The notes: generated by a model not told the origin, from the sequence alone. A DNA stretch of 44,062 nucleotides from Sulfurospirillum sp. (GCA_016735235.1 JAERRW010000071.1:1-44062); one strand, 5' to 3'. Positions 19,462 through 30,014 are shown, counted from the stretch's first letter. Program-made: numbers and translations.

Positions 19462-20196
19462 TTGAAGAGAATTTTAATACTGTTTTTATTTTTTAGTGTC
19501 AATTTACTTATGGGGGCTGATACAATTCCTACGGTTAATCTTAGTCTTAGCACCCCTGATTCTCCTCAACAATTAGTAACGAGTTTAAATTTATTGGTCG
19601 TTCTTACTATACTTGTACTTGCTCCTTCAATTATATTTATAGGAACTAGTTTTTTAAGACTTATAATTGTTTTTTCATTTTTACGACAAGCACTTGGAAC
19701 TCAACAGATGCCACCAAATCAAGTTTTAGTTTCGCTTGCACTTATTTTAACATTTTTCATTATGGAGCCAATAGCAAAAGATGCTTATGAAGTGTCAGTG
19801 AAGCCATATCTTGCAGAAGAGATAGGGTATCAAGAGGCATTTGAAAAAGGCATTCAACCATTTAAGGCTTTTATGGTGAGAAACACAAGAGAGAAAGATT
19901 TAGCACTTTTTTTTAGGATAAGAAATCTTGATAATCCACAAAACATAGAAGATGTCCCTATTACAGTAGCAGTCCCAGCTTTTATTATAAGTGAGCTTAA
20001 AACCGCTTTTCAGATAGGCTTTCTTCTCTATCTTCCATTTTTGGTTATAGACATGGTTGTGGCATCAGTGTTGATGAGCATGGGTATGATGATGCTCCCG
20101 CCTGTCATGATATCTCTACCATTTAAACTATTAATCTTCGTGCTTGTAGATGGTTGGAACTTACTTGTTGGAAATTTAGTCGCCAGTTTTAATTGA
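19462..20196 (+). CDS. fliP: Flagellar type III export protein FliP
   Basis: FIGTSFLRLIIVFSFLRQALGTQQMPPNQVLVSLALILTFFIM; VLMSMGMMMLPPVMISLPFKLLIFVLVDGW. TTG start. Confidence 0.94.
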   Translation: MKRILILFLFFSVNLLMGADTIPTVNLSLSTPDSPQQLVTSLNLLVVLTILVLAPSIIFIGTSFLRLIIVFSFLRQALGTQQMPPNQVLVSLALILTFFIMEPIAKDAYEVSVKPYLAEEIGYQEAFEKGIQPFKAFMVRNTREKDLALFFRIRNLDNPQNIEDVPITVAVPAFIISELKTAFQIGFLLYLPFLVIDMVVASVLMSMGMMMLPPVMISLPFKLLIFVLVDGWNLLVGNLVASFN

Positions 20197-20346
20197 TCTA
20201 GTTTGGAATTTTAGAGGTCTTTAATTTCAAATAACTATTTTTTTATATATTTCATTTGCTTTATATAACGCTGTCAATATCCAAAACATAAATTCAAGCA
20301 TGTAGTGCTACAAAAAAGACAAATACTTTCAATAACTTTAGTAATT

Positions 20347-20362
20347 TCATGACATGTCATGA
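20347..20362. repeat. 16-bp perfect palindrome TCATGACATGTCATGA
   Basis: Read directly; lies between the convergent 3' ends of fliP and the ABC permease. Confidence 0.9.
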
Positions 20363-20375
20363 TTTTATATTAAAG

Positions 20376-21044
20376 CTAATCTTTCATCTTTTTCTCTAAT
20401 TTATGAGCATAATAAGATATAGGGTAAGTAAGAGTGAGATAACCAAGCCCAAGAGGTATATAGCTCTCTAGTGTTGAATAGGTAAAAGCATTGACCTCTT
20501 GTGCATTCATGGTAAACTCACTTATAGATATAATTGACAATAAAGATGAGTCTTTAATAATCGTAGCAAACTGTCCTGTGAGTGGTGGCAACATTCTTTT
20601 GTATGCTTGCGGGAATATGATATACATGTAAGATTGTGCTGGAGTAAATCCAAGTGATTTTGCAGACTCATACTGTCCTTTGTCTATGCTTTTTATTCCT
20701 GCTCTTATAATTTCACTAACATAAGCTCCAGCAAACATAGAGAGTATGACAACTCCTACTACATAGCGATTATTGAAGCCGAGGTTATTTGCAAAAATAT
20801 AAAAAAATATAAGTATTTGAACTAAAAGCGGTGTACCTCTAATAATCTCTATATAAAATTTGGAAAAAAATCTAACTAATATAAATTTTGAGTTTTGTCC
20901 ATAGGCAAATATAGTGCCAATAATAAGACTAAGCAAAAGAGCAAAAGAAGATATATAGATAGTAACTAAAAATCCATCAATAAATTTTTGCTTATACTCA
21001 TATATATTTTTCCAATAAAAATCATAAGAGATATTTGTAAACAT
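20376..21044 (-). CDS. Polar amino acid ABC transporter permease; true start possibly upstream
   Basis: HisM-type EIIRGTPLLVQILIFFYI, AYVSEIIRAGIKSIDKGQYESAKSLG. Confidence 0.85.
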   Translation of the reverse strand: MFTNISYDFYWKNIYEYKQKFIDGFLVTIYISSFALLLSLIIGTIFAYGQNSKFILVRFFSKFYIEIIRGTPLLVQILIFFYIFANNLGFNNRYVVGVVILSMFAGAYVSEIIRAGIKSIDKGQYESAKSLGFTPAQSYMYIIFPQAYKRMLPPLTGQFATIIKDSSLLSIISISEFTMNAQEVNAFTYSTLESYIPLGLGYLTLTYPISYYAHKLEKKMKD

Positions 21045-21157
21045 AACATAAAATAGAGTTCCTAATATAGAACAGAGGAGTAGAAAATTGAATATATAGA
21101 CACTCTTTCTAGTTTTTATATCTTTTTTTTGGTCAATTTCTTGAATAAAAAAATCTT

Positions 21158-21958
21158 TTAATATGAGTTGTCCTTAAAAAAAAATTCTATACCAAGCTCG
21201 TTAAAAGTATCTTTTGCTTCGCTTAGATATTTTGTTGAAAGTTTATCAAAAGTTCCATCATTTTTTATTTTTTCTATAAAAGCATTTACTCTATTTTTTA
21301 ATTTTGTGTTATCTTTTTTTATTGCTATTGCCCAGTATTCTGGAGAATCTTGAAAAGGCTTAAGTAGTGCTTTTGTTGTTGTTTTATGTCTATTCCAATT
21401 TTTATATACAGTAAGCTGGTCATACAAAAACCCATCTGCTTTTTTTTGAATAACTTCTAAAACAGCGGCACTCTCTTTATCAAAAATCAATAAATTGGCA
21501 TTTTTTAAGTGTTCTCTTGCATAGATATGTCCAGTAGTTCCTTTTTTTACTGCAATTTTTTTGCCCTTTTGGTTTAGGTCATTTATGTTTTTTATATCAC
21601 TTGATATATTTGTTAGTATCGCTAAGTATGATTGAGCATAAGGTATAGAAAAATCTACAGTTTTTGCACGCTGTTTTGTTACAGTCATAGATGAGATTAC
21701 AAGATCAACTTTTTTGGTTTTTAAAGAAGGTATTAATCCGTCCCAAGCTATGTTTTCTATCACAACTTTACGATTTAAATACTCTCCAAGAGCATATGCT
21801 AAATCAACACTTACTCCTGAAGGTTTGCCTTGTTTATCGCTCATTTCAAATGGAGGATACTGAAGTTCCATACCGACAATTAACGGTTTACTATCTCCAT
21901 ATAATTGTGTGAAGCTCAAAAATAGAGTAACCACAAAAGTGTTTATCTGCTTTAACAT
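21158..21958 (-). CDS. Amino acid ABC transporter substrate-binding protein
   Basis: Signal peptide; PPFEMSDKQGKPSGVSVDLAYAL, DLVISSMTVTKQRAKTVDFSIPY. Confidence 0.88.
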   Translation of the reverse strand: MLKQINTFVVTLFLSFTQLYGDSKPLIVGMELQYPPFEMSDKQGKPSGVSVDLAYALGEYLNRKVVIENIAWDGLIPSLKTKKVDLVISSMTVTKQRAKTVDFSIPYAQSYLAILTNISSDIKNINDLNQKGKKIAVKKGTTGHIYAREHLKNANLLIFDKESAAVLEVIQKKADGFLYDQLTVYKNWNRHKTTTKALLKPFQDSPEYWAIAIKKDNTKLKNRVNAFIEKIKNDGTFDKLSTKYLSEAKDTFNELGIEFFFKDNSY

Positions 21959-22051
21959 TGTGTTCCTTTTGCAAATTTTGTTATTGCATAGATAACTCTT
22001 TTATGGATTGTATTTAATAAAAATAAAAGATAAATAAAATCAACTTTTAAT

Positions 22052-23335
22052 TTAACAATTTTTTTGTGGTTTTATTTGCCATAAAAGTTTTGAATAGTAT
22101 GCATCTATGTCAAAATCTTCACCTATTTTAGCAACACCATCTTCAATAGCAGCTCTTGCAACTGCGGTACTAACTTCAGGTAAAACTCTTTTATCGAATG
22201 GTTTTGGAATGATATAGTCATATCCAAATTTTAAATCTTCTCCACCGTATGCCTCTTTAACATAAGTAGGTACATCTTTTTTAGCTAAGCTTGCGAGTGC
22301 TTTTGCAGCAGCCATTTTCATATTTTCTGTTACTTTGGTTGCTCTAACATCTAAAGCACCTCTAAAAATAAATGGAAAACCTAAAACATTATTTACTTGA
22401 TTTGGGTAGTCACTTCTCCCGGTCCCCATCATAACATCATCTCTAACTTCAGCTACAAGTTCTGGAAGTACTTCTGGAACTGGATTAGACAAAGCAAAAA
22501 TAATTGGGCTAGTGTTCATAGAAGCTATCATCTCTTTAGATACAATGTTTGGAGCAGAAAGCCCTAAAAACATGTCTGCATTTTTCATGGCATCACTTAA
22601 AGTTCTATCTTTAGTATCTATTGCAAATAGAGCCTTGTATTTGTTGAGGTCATCTCTTTTAGAGTGAATAACCCCTCTTGAATCAAGCATAACAATATTG
22701 TTTGCTCCTAAAAGTCTATACATCTTTGCACAAGCAATTCCCGCAGCTCCAGCTCCCGAAACGACTATTTTCATAGTATCAATATTTTTGCCACTAATTT
22801 CAAGTGCATTAATAAGTCCAGCGGTTGTTATCATGGCAGTTCCATGTTGATCATCATGCATCACAGGAATATCTACTAATGCTTGAAGTTTCTCCTCTAT
22901 CTCAAAACACTTTGGTGCTTTAATGTCTTCTAAGTTGATTCCACCAAAAGTTGGCGACATAGCTCTACAAATATCTATTATTTTTTTAGGGTCTTTTTCA
23001 TCTAACTCTATATCAAAAGCATCAATATTAGCAAATGCTTTGAAAAGTATAGATTTTCCCTCCATTACAGGCTTGCCGGCAACAGCACCTATATCGCCAA
23101 GTCCAAGAACAGCAGTAGAATCTGTAATAACCGCTACTAAATTACTCTTATTTGTGTACTTGTATGCTAATTCTGGGTCGTTAGAAATATCTCTACAAGG
23201 GTAGGCCACGCCAGGAGTATACGCCATTGAGAGATCTCTAGCAGTACCGCAAGGTTTTTTGATACTTATTCCTATTTTTCCACCAATGTGATACTCTAAT
23301 GATTCCTCTTTTGTAACTTTTATACTCTTTGCCAT
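22052..23335 (-). CDS. NAD(P)-dependent malic enzyme
   Basis: LSMAYTPGVAYPCRDI, GLGDIGAVAGKPVMEGK, MHDDQHGTAMITTAGLINAL, SGAGAAGIACAKM. Start set at MAKSIKV. Confidence 0.93.
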   Translation of the reverse strand: MAKSIKVTKEESLEYHIGGKIGISIKKPCGTARDLSMAYTPGVAYPCRDISNDPELAYKYTNKSNLVAVITDSTAVLGLGDIGAVAGKPVMEGKSILFKAFANIDAFDIELDEKDPKKIIDICRAMSPTFGGINLEDIKAPKCFEIEEKLQALVDIPVMHDDQHGTAMITTAGLINALEISGKNIDTMKIVVSGAGAAGIACAKMYRLLGANNIVMLDSRGVIHSKRDDLNKYKALFAIDTKDRTLSDAMKNADMFLGLSAPNIVSKEMIASMNTSPIIFALSNPVPEVLPELVAEVRDDVMMGTGRSDYPNQVNNVLGFPFIFRGALDVRATKVTENMKMAAAKALASLAKKDVPTYVKEAYGGEDLKFGYDYIIPKPFDKRVLPEVSTAVARAAIEDGVAKIGEDFDIDAYYSKLLWQIKPQKNC

Positions 23336-23336
23336 T

Positions 23337-24725
23337 CTAAACTCCTCTTTTGCATAAATTATCAACTCTTTTGATAATATTTTTTAAGCCAACTATACTT
23401 AAAACATCAAATATAGATGGGCTAATCGCACTTCCTACTATTGCAATTCTTATAGGTTGAGCTAACTGCTTTAGTTTTAGATTATGATTTTTTAAAAAAC
23501 CATTCACTACATTTTTAAAATCATCAGCTAAAATTATATTTTTTTTTGTTTTTAATTCATTATTAAATGCTCTTAAAATTTCTAGTGTATCGACATTTAA
23601 AAACTTTTCAACTGCTTTTTGATCATAATTAGTCGGCTCATTAATAATAGAATTGGCTATATCTTTTAGTTCATTTATGTTTTTTGCTCTATCTCTTAAG
23701 AGGTCTATTAATGCCTCTGATTTTTCAAATCCGCTTAAATCTAAACCGTACTCTTTTAAAACTTCTATTAATCTGCTTACATGTAGAGTTTTTATATACT
23801 GTGCATTTATCCAATATAATTTTTCTATATTGTATGCTGAGGCTGATTTGTTTATATCGTTTGGATTAAAAAACTCTAACATCTCATTCATGCTAAAAAT
23901 TTCTTGATCTCCATGACTCCAACCAAGGCGAACAAGAAAATTCAAAAGTGCTTCAGGTAAAATACCATCTTTTTTATAATCCATAACGCTCATAGCCCCA
24001 TCTCTTTTTGAGAGTTTTTTACCATTTTGGTTTAATATCATAGGTACATGGTAAAATTTTGGTATATTTAATTTAAGTGCATTATAAATAACTATCTGTT
24101 TGGGAGTGTTAGATAGATGGTCATCTCCTCGTATAACTTCAGTAACGCCCATTAAAGAATCATCGACTGCAACTACAAAATTATATAAAGGAGTTCCATC
24201 ATCTCTTGCTATTACAAAATCATCTAAAACATTTTTAACATCAAACTTCACTTCACCTTTTACTCCATCAATAAAGCTAATTTGACCTTCAAGCGGAGCT
24301 TTTATTCGTACAACTGGTTTTATATTAGCAGGCGGAGTTCCATTAAACTCTCTGTATCTTCCATCGTATTTGGTTCTCTCTTTGTTGTTCTTTTGTCTCT
24401 CATGAAGTTCATTTTTCTCTTCATCGCTCATGTAGCAGTAGTATGCTTTTTTCTCATTTAAGAGTTGTTGAATATATTTTTTATATATATCGGATCTTTT
24501 TGATTGGTAAATTATCTTTTCATCATGGCTTAATTTTGTCCATTTAAAAGCTTCTTTTATAGCAATAACCGCTTCTTGTGAGTTTCTTTTTAAGTCAGTA
24601 TCTTCAATGCGTAAAAGAAACTTTCCATCATTTTTTTTTGCCCAAAGATAGCAATACAAAGCAGTTCTAAGACCGCCTACATGTAAATATCCTGTTGGAG
24701 AAGGCGCGAAGCGTGTTACTAGCAT
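23337..24725 (-). CDS. gltX: Glutamate-tRNA ligase
   Basis: TRFAPSPTGYLHVGGLRTAL, RIEDTDLKRNS, GKKLSKRDGAMSV. Confidence 0.92.
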   Translation of the reverse strand: MLVTRFAPSPTGYLHVGGLRTALYCYLWAKKNDGKFLLRIEDTDLKRNSQEAVIAIKEAFKWTKLSHDEKIIYQSKRSDIYKKYIQQLLNEKKAYYCYMSDEEKNELHERQKNNKERTKYDGRYREFNGTPPANIKPVVRIKAPLEGQISFIDGVKGEVKFDVKNVLDDFVIARDDGTPLYNFVVAVDDSLMGVTEVIRGDDHLSNTPKQIVIYNALKLNIPKFYHVPMILNQNGKKLSKRDGAMSVMDYKKDGILPEALLNFLVRLGWSHGDQEIFSMNEMLEFFNPNDINKSASAYNIEKLYWINAQYIKTLHVSRLIEVLKEYGLDLSGFEKSEALIDLLRDRAKNINELKDIANSIINEPTNYDQKAVEKFLNVDTLEILRAFNNELKTKKNIILADDFKNVVNGFLKNHNLKLKQLAQPIRIAIVGSAISPSIFDVLSIVGLKNIIKRVDNLCKRGV

Positions 24726-24868
24726 GAATTTTCCTTTAGCTATAACTACTATTTATATCAAATTGTAACTTTTTTTAAAAAAATTCCAAATATTCTACTG
24801 TTTAAATAAAGTTTAAATTTAGATAATGTTATCATTATAGGTTTTTTTTACTTATAAAAGGATTATTA

Positions 24869-25711
24869 TTGAAAACTACTTTTAGGTTATTGGTTAGTAT
24901 GTTTGTCTGTGTCTCCTTTGGATTTTCTGGAATTATTACTGGAATTTCTGTTATTGTTAATGACGAACCAATTACACTTTATGAAGTATATAAATATTCA
25001 AAAAAGTTTAAAATTACCAGAAAAGAGTCTTTAGATGTACTCATAAGGCAAAAACTTGAAGAGTCGCAAATTAAACAATTTCATATTGATGCAGATATAT
25101 TTGAAGTAGACAAATATATTGAGAGTATAGCCAATAGAAACAATATTAGCAAATATGAATTTTTCAACATGTTAAAGAAAGAGAATGTAAAAATAGATGA
25201 CTATAAAAAACAGATAAAACAACAGATAAAAAGAGATAAACTCTACCAAAGTATCTATAAAGACAAATTAAAAGGTGTAGAAGATAGCGAAATAAAAGAG
25301 TTTTATGATAAAAATCCAACTGATTTTATGCAAGCAAATAGTTTTAATCTAACAATATACACATCTCAAAATGATAAAGACCTACAAGCAATACAAAAAA
25401 ATCCTATGCTTCAATTAGAAAGTGTAAAAATTGAAAAAAGATTTTTAACTGAAGAGACTTTAAACAACCAATTAAAAACACTATTAAACGCAACAGAACA
25501 AGGCAAGTTTACTCAAATTGTAACTATTCAAAATAGATCAACTATGTTCTACATAGAAGAGAAAAAAGATTTTAAAAAAGTCTCATATGAAAATGCAAAA
25601 AATAGTATATATAGAGCTATATCAAAACAAAAAGAGAGTAAAGTAATAAAAGACTACTTTGAAAAACTAAGAGCTTCTGCTACAATTAAAGTATTGAGAT
25701 CACCATCTTAA
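24869..25711 (+). CDS. SurA/PpiC-like periplasmic chaperone
   Basis: Signal peptide; GISVIVNDEPITLYEVYK SurA-like N-terminus; degenerate C-terminal domain. TTG start. Confidence 0.7.
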   Translation: MKTTFRLLVSMFVCVSFGFSGIITGISVIVNDEPITLYEVYKYSKKFKITRKESLDVLIRQKLEESQIKQFHIDADIFEVDKYIESIANRNNISKYEFFNMLKKENVKIDDYKKQIKQQIKRDKLYQSIYKDKLKGVEDSEIKEFYDKNPTDFMQANSFNLTIYTSQNDKDLQAIQKNPMLQLESVKIEKRFLTEETLNNQLKTLLNATEQGKFTQIVTIQNRSTMFYIEEKKDFKKVSYENAKNSIYRAISKQKESKVIKDYFEKLRASATIKVLRSPS

Positions 25712-25738
25712 ATAGTAAAATAGAGTAAAATCTTTCTC

Positions 25739-26851
25739 CTATTTTTTTGTAACTTTCAATGGTTGCTGTTGTGTGATACAGTGAATATTACCACCGCCTA
25801 ACAAAATTTCACGACTATTAATTGTAACTATTTTGTGATTTGGTAGTACTTTTTGTAATGTTTCTACTGCTATTTTGTCCTCTTTTACATTAAATATAGG
25901 CAAGATAACTCCTCCATTAACAATTAAAAAATTAGCATAAGATGCTGCTTGACGATCACCTTTTTTTTTAGGTATTTCTTCTTTAACCAAATCACAACCC
26001 ATAGCCTCTTCTTCTGTTACAGTAATTGGTGGGTTTGGTAGATATAATTTATGTATTTTAAACTCTCTTCCTTTAGAATCCTTCTGGCTTGACAAAAGAT
26101 CAAATGCTTTTTTACTCATCTCATATTGAGGGTCATTTTTATCATCCGTCCAAGCCAATACAACTGTTGCTGGTGCAATGAAGTGCAGTATATTGTCTAC
26201 ATGTTCATCTGTTTCATCAAGATATATTCCATTTTCAAGCCAAATAATTTTTTCTACATTAAGGAAGTTTTTAAGATTTTGATCAATTTCATTTTTGCTT
26301 AAATGGGGATTTCTACCTTTATGTAATAGACATGCTTGAGTTACAATACATGTACCCTCGCCATCTACATGTATAGAGCCTCCCTCAAGTACAAAATCAT
26401 CAATTTTATATAGGTCTATATTTTCTAATTCACATATTTTTTTAGCTATTTGATTATCTTTATCCCAAGAAGAGTAGAGTCCATACTCTAATCCGCCCCA
26501 AGCATTAAACTCCCAATCTACTGCTCTTAGATTCCCTTTATCGTCTACTAGAAAAGCAGGGCCGGTATCTCTAATCCACATGTCATCACTACTCATTTCA
26601 ATAACTTGAATATTATTGCCTAATGATTTTAAAGCATTTTGGTATTGCAAAGAGGATGCACAAACAACTACAGGCTCAAATTTTGATATTTCTTTTGCAA
26701 CTTGAATAAATACTTTTTGAACAGGTTTTGCACAATAACGCCAATTGTCAGCTTTTTCTGGCCAAATCATCCATGTTTTTTCATGTTTTTCAAACTCTCC
26801 TGGCATTCTAAAGCCATCTTTTTTAGGTGTCGATACTAATCTTTTTGTCAC
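25739..26851 (-). CDS. aguA: Agmatine deiminase / peptidyl-arginine deiminase family
   Basis: MWIRDTGPAFLVDDKG, LEGGSIHVDGEGTCIVTQACLL, DETDEHVDN, LLGGGNIHCITQQQP. Confidence 0.9.
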   Translation of the reverse strand: MTKRLVSTPKKDGFRMPGEFEKHEKTWMIWPEKADNWRYCAKPVQKVFIQVAKEISKFEPVVVCASSLQYQNALKSLGNNIQVIEMSSDDMWIRDTGPAFLVDDKGNLRAVDWEFNAWGGLEYGLYSSWDKDNQIAKKICELENIDLYKIDDFVLEGGSIHVDGEGTCIVTQACLLHKGRNPHLSKNEIDQNLKNFLNVEKIIWLENGIYLDETDEHVDNILHFIAPATVVLAWTDDKNDPQYEMSKKAFDLLSSQKDSKGREFKIHKLYLPNPPITVTEEEAMGCDLVKEEIPKKKGDRQAASYANFLIVNGGVILPIFNVKEDKIAVETLQKVLPNHKIVTINSREILLGGGNIHCITQQQPLKVTKK

Positions 26852-26879
26852 TATTGTACTTTGGAGAGTTTTTTAAACA

Positions 26880-27200
26880 TTAATTTGTCTTTTTATCGTA
26901 TTTTTCTAAAAACTCCTCCAAGCTATATCTAGAGCGATACTCTGGAGTCATAAGATGAATCAATATATCTCCTAAGTCTATTACTATCCACTCATTGTCA
27001 TCATCAACATGTAGATAAGATTCATCTTCAAGTCTTTTTTTTAAATCAACTAAAAGAGAAAAACCATGTCTCTCTCCTAAAGTTGAGGCTATTATGACTT
27101 GATCTACAAAATAATCTCTCTTAGTCATATCAAAAATTTGTATATTTTCTGCTTTTTTAGAGTCTAAAATATCTACTATATTTTCTATTCTATTTTTCAT
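26880..27200 (-). CDS. rsfS: Ribosome silencing factor RsfS
   Basis: DSKKAENIQIFDM, WIVIDLGDILIHLMTPEYRSRYSLEEF. Confidence 0.9.
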   Translation of the reverse strand: MKNRIENIVDILDSKKAENIQIFDMTKRDYFVDQVIIASTLGERHGFSLLVDLKKRLEDESYLHVDDDNEWIVIDLGDILIHLMTPEYRSRYSLEEFLEKYDKKTN

Positions 27201-27732
27201 GATTTCCCTTATAAAACTCTTCTATATCTTCTTTAATTTCATTTGGTATAAAAGTTGTGTTCATATTTGAACGAAGTTTTGAAGAGCTTATTTTAACATT
27301 AATCGACAATTTTTTCAACTCTTCGGGTAAAGCAATTTTATCTCTTGAGGCGACTACAAACTCCACCATCTTTTCTAACTCTTCATATCTATGCCAAGTT
27401 TTCAAAAACTCTAAATTATCTGCACCAACAATAAGATATATTTTTTCTATATTGTATAAAGTTTTGAGATACTCTATAGTCACAATAGTAGCACTCGATA
27501 CTCTACTGTTTACTTCAAAATCTAGCACTTCTATTGTCTTACATGTAAAGAGTTTTTTTAACCATTTTAATCTAAGTTTTGAAGGGGCAGAAGTTTGTGT
27601 TTTAAAAGGATTTAAGTATGCGGGAACAATAAATAGTTTCTCTATTTGCAAAGAGTTTAGAATCTCCTCTACAATCTTTTGATGTCCAGCATGTGGAGGG
27701 TCAAAAGAGCCTCCAAAAATTGCAATTTTCAT
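27190..27732 (-). CDS. nadD: Nicotinate-nucleotide adenylyltransferase
   Basis: IAIFGGSFDPPHAGHQKIVEE, NPFKTQ, LIVGADNLEFLKTWHRYEEL, SSSKLRSNM. Confidence 0.92.
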   Translation of the reverse strand: MKIAIFGGSFDPPHAGHQKIVEEILNSLQIEKLFIVPAYLNPFKTQTSAPSKLRLKWLKKLFTCKTIEVLDFEVNSRVSSATIVTIEYLKTLYNIEKIYLIVGADNLEFLKTWHRYEELEKMVEFVVASRDKIALPEELKKLSINVKISSSKLRSNMNTTFIPNEIKEDIEEFYKGNHEK

Positions 27733-27806
27733 TAAAGATTTCCTTACCTCATTTTAGGTAAAATACTTAATTGAGTTTAAATTTATTATATCATAAGGAA
27801 ATTAAA

Positions 27807-28805
27807 ATGGCACTAAAGATAGCAATTAACGGTTTTGGTCGCATAGGAAGATGTGTTGCTAGAATTATTGATAGCAGAGATGATGTTGAGCTAGTGTGCG
27901 TAAATGATACTGCCAGTAGAGACATGACAAAACAACTTTTGAAGTATGATAGTGTGCATGGAACATTTAGTGGAAAAATTAAGAGTCTAGATGATGATTA
28001 TATGCAAATAGGAGACGCAAAAGTAAAAATGTTCTCAACAAGAGATCCAAAAGAGTTAAACTTTTCTGATTATGGAGTTGATGCTGTTTTAGAGTGTACA
28101 GGTGCATTTTTAACTATGGAAAAAGCACAAATTTTTATAGACCAAGGTGTAAAAAGAGTTGTTATGTCAGCTCCTTCAAAAGATAATACTCCTACATTTG
28201 TAATGGGTGTAAATGAGTTTGAGTATGCTGGACAAAATATAGTATCAAATGCAAGTTGCACAACAAATTGTTTAGGACCAGTTGCAAAAATTCTCGATGA
28301 TTCTTTTGGAATTGAGAAGGGATTAATGACAACAATACATGCATATACAAATGATCAAAATATACTTGATGTCAAGCACTCCAAAGATCTGCGTCGTTCT
28401 CGTGCTGCGGCTATTAACATGATACCCACTACAACAGGAGCCGCAAAAGCGATAGGGTTGGTTCTTCCTCAACTAAAAGGCAAACTTCATGGTCAAAGTG
28501 TAAGAGTTCCAACTCCAAATGTATCGATGGTTGATTTAAATGTTTTGGTTAAAAAAGATACTTCAAAAGAGGAGATAAATAAGCTTTTAAAAGAAAAAGC
28601 AAATGGCAAATTAAAAGGAATTTTACAATTTGATGAAGAGTATAGAGTATCTCAAGACTTTGTAAGCTGTCCAGCAAGCTCTATAGTTGCAGCGGATTTA
28701 ACACAAGTAATAGATAAAAACATGGTTAAAATTATGGCATGGTATGACAATGAATGGGGGTATTCGGTTAGATTAATCGATATGGCTCTTCATATTAATC
28801 AATAA
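27807..28805 (+). CDS. gapA: Glyceraldehyde-3-phosphate dehydrogenase
   Basis: INGFGRIGRCVARI, SNASCTTNCLGPVAKIL, WYDNEWGYSVRLIDM. Start set at MALKIAING. Confidence 0.94.
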   Translation: MALKIAINGFGRIGRCVARIIDSRDDVELVCVNDTASRDMTKQLLKYDSVHGTFSGKIKSLDDDYMQIGDAKVKMFSTRDPKELNFSDYGVDAVLECTGAFLTMEKAQIFIDQGVKRVVMSAPSKDNTPTFVMGVNEFEYAGQNIVSNASCTTNCLGPVAKILDDSFGIEKGLMTTIHAYTNDQNILDVKHSKDLRRSRAAAINMIPTTTGAAKAIGLVLPQLKGKLHGQSVRVPTPNVSMVDLNVLVKKDTSKEEINKLLKEKANGKLKGILQFDEEYRVSQDFVSCPASSIVAADLTQVIDKNMVKIMAWYDNEWGYSVRLIDMALHINQ

Positions 28806-28815
28806 AGGATAGTTT

Positions 28816-30012
28816 ATGATACGCTCTATTAGAGAGATCGATATAGCAAATAAAAAAGTATTTATTCGTTGTGATTTTAATGTTCCTTTAGATGAATTTT
28901 TAAACATAACAGACGATAGGCGAATACGCTCAGCTATACAAACAATAAGATACTGTTTAGATAACGGTTGCTCTATTGTTGTAGCTAGTCATTTAGGTCG
29001 CCCTTTAGGAGTTTTTGAAAAAAAATACTCGCTTGAACCTGTTTTTAAAAGACTTACTCGTATACTTAATTGCAAAGTCAAATTTGCAAATGATGTTATA
29101 GGAACTGATGCAAAAAATAAAGTTTCATCTTTGCAAGCAGGAGAAGTTCTTGTTTTAGAAAATCTTAGATTTGAAAAAGGTGAGGTAGAAAATAGTAAAA
29201 AATTTGCAAAAGAGTTAGCCAATTTTGTAGATATTTATATTAATGATGCTTTTGGTGTTTGTCATCGTGCTCATGCCTCTGTTGAAGCTATTACTCAATA
29301 TTTTAATAAAACTACAAGTGCTGCTGGATTTTTATTACAAAAAGAGGTAGAGTTTTCTAGGAACTTACTCAAATCTCCAGCTCGTCCATTTGTTGCAGTT
29401 GTAGGCGGAAGTAAAGTTAGTGGAAAACTAAAAGCATTAGTCAATTTACTTCCTCGTATAGATAAACTTATTATTGGTGGAGGTATGGCTTTTACTTTTT
29501 TAAAAGCACAAGGTTATGATGTTGGAAACTCTTTGGTTGAAGATAATTTAATTCAAGAAGCTCTAAAAGTTATAGAAGAAGCTAAAAAGCAAGGGGTAAA
29601 ATTTTATCTTCCTGTTGATGTAGTTGCGGCACAAACTTGCTCTCAAGATTCCGAAGTAAAGTTTGTAACAACACAAGAGATTCCAAAAGGCTGGATGGGA
29701 CTGGACATTGGTCCAGCAACTTCAAGAATGTTTAGAGAAGTACTTCATGATGCACAAACAATACTTTGGAATGGTCCCATGGGGGTTTTTGAAATTGAAA
29801 AGTTTGCAAAAGGTAGTCATAAAATATCACATGCAATAAGCGAAGCTTATGGCACAACAGTTATAGGTGGTGGTGATACCGCAGATGTTGTAGCACGCGC
29901 AGGCGATGCAGATGATATGACATTTATCTCAACAGGCGGAGGAGCTAGTCTTGAACTTCTTGAAGGTAAAGAATTACCCGGTGTTAAGCCATTAAACAAT
30001 AAGGAGAAATAG
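28816..30012 (+). CDS. pgk: Phosphoglycerate kinase
   Basis: [52 protein letters not shown]. Confidence 0.95.
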   Translation: MIRSIREIDIANKKVFIRCDFNVPLDEFLNITDDRRIRSAIQTIRYCLDNGCSIVVASHLGRPLGVFEKKYSLEPVFKRLTRILNCKVKFANDVIGTDAKNKVSSLQAGEVLVLENLRFEKGEVENSKKFAKELANFVDIYINDAFGVCHRAHASVEAITQYFNKTTSAAGFLLQKEVEFSRNLLKSPARPFVAVVGGSKVSGKLKALVNLLPRIDKLIIGGGMAFTFLKAQGYDVGNSLVEDNLIQEALKVIEEAKKQGVKFYLPVDVVAAQTCSQDSEVKFVTTQEIPKGWMGLDIGPATSRMFREVLHDAQTILWNGPMGVFEIEKFAKGSHKISHAISEAYGTTVIGGGDTADVVARAGDADDMTFISTGGGASLELLEGKELPGVKPLNNKEK

Positions 30013-30014
30013 CA

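Noticed and set aside
27190-27200. Short nadD/rsfS, ftsX/ftsE and miaB/acyltransferase overlaps as unusual
   Set aside because: Overlaps of this size are routine translational coupling in compact genomes.
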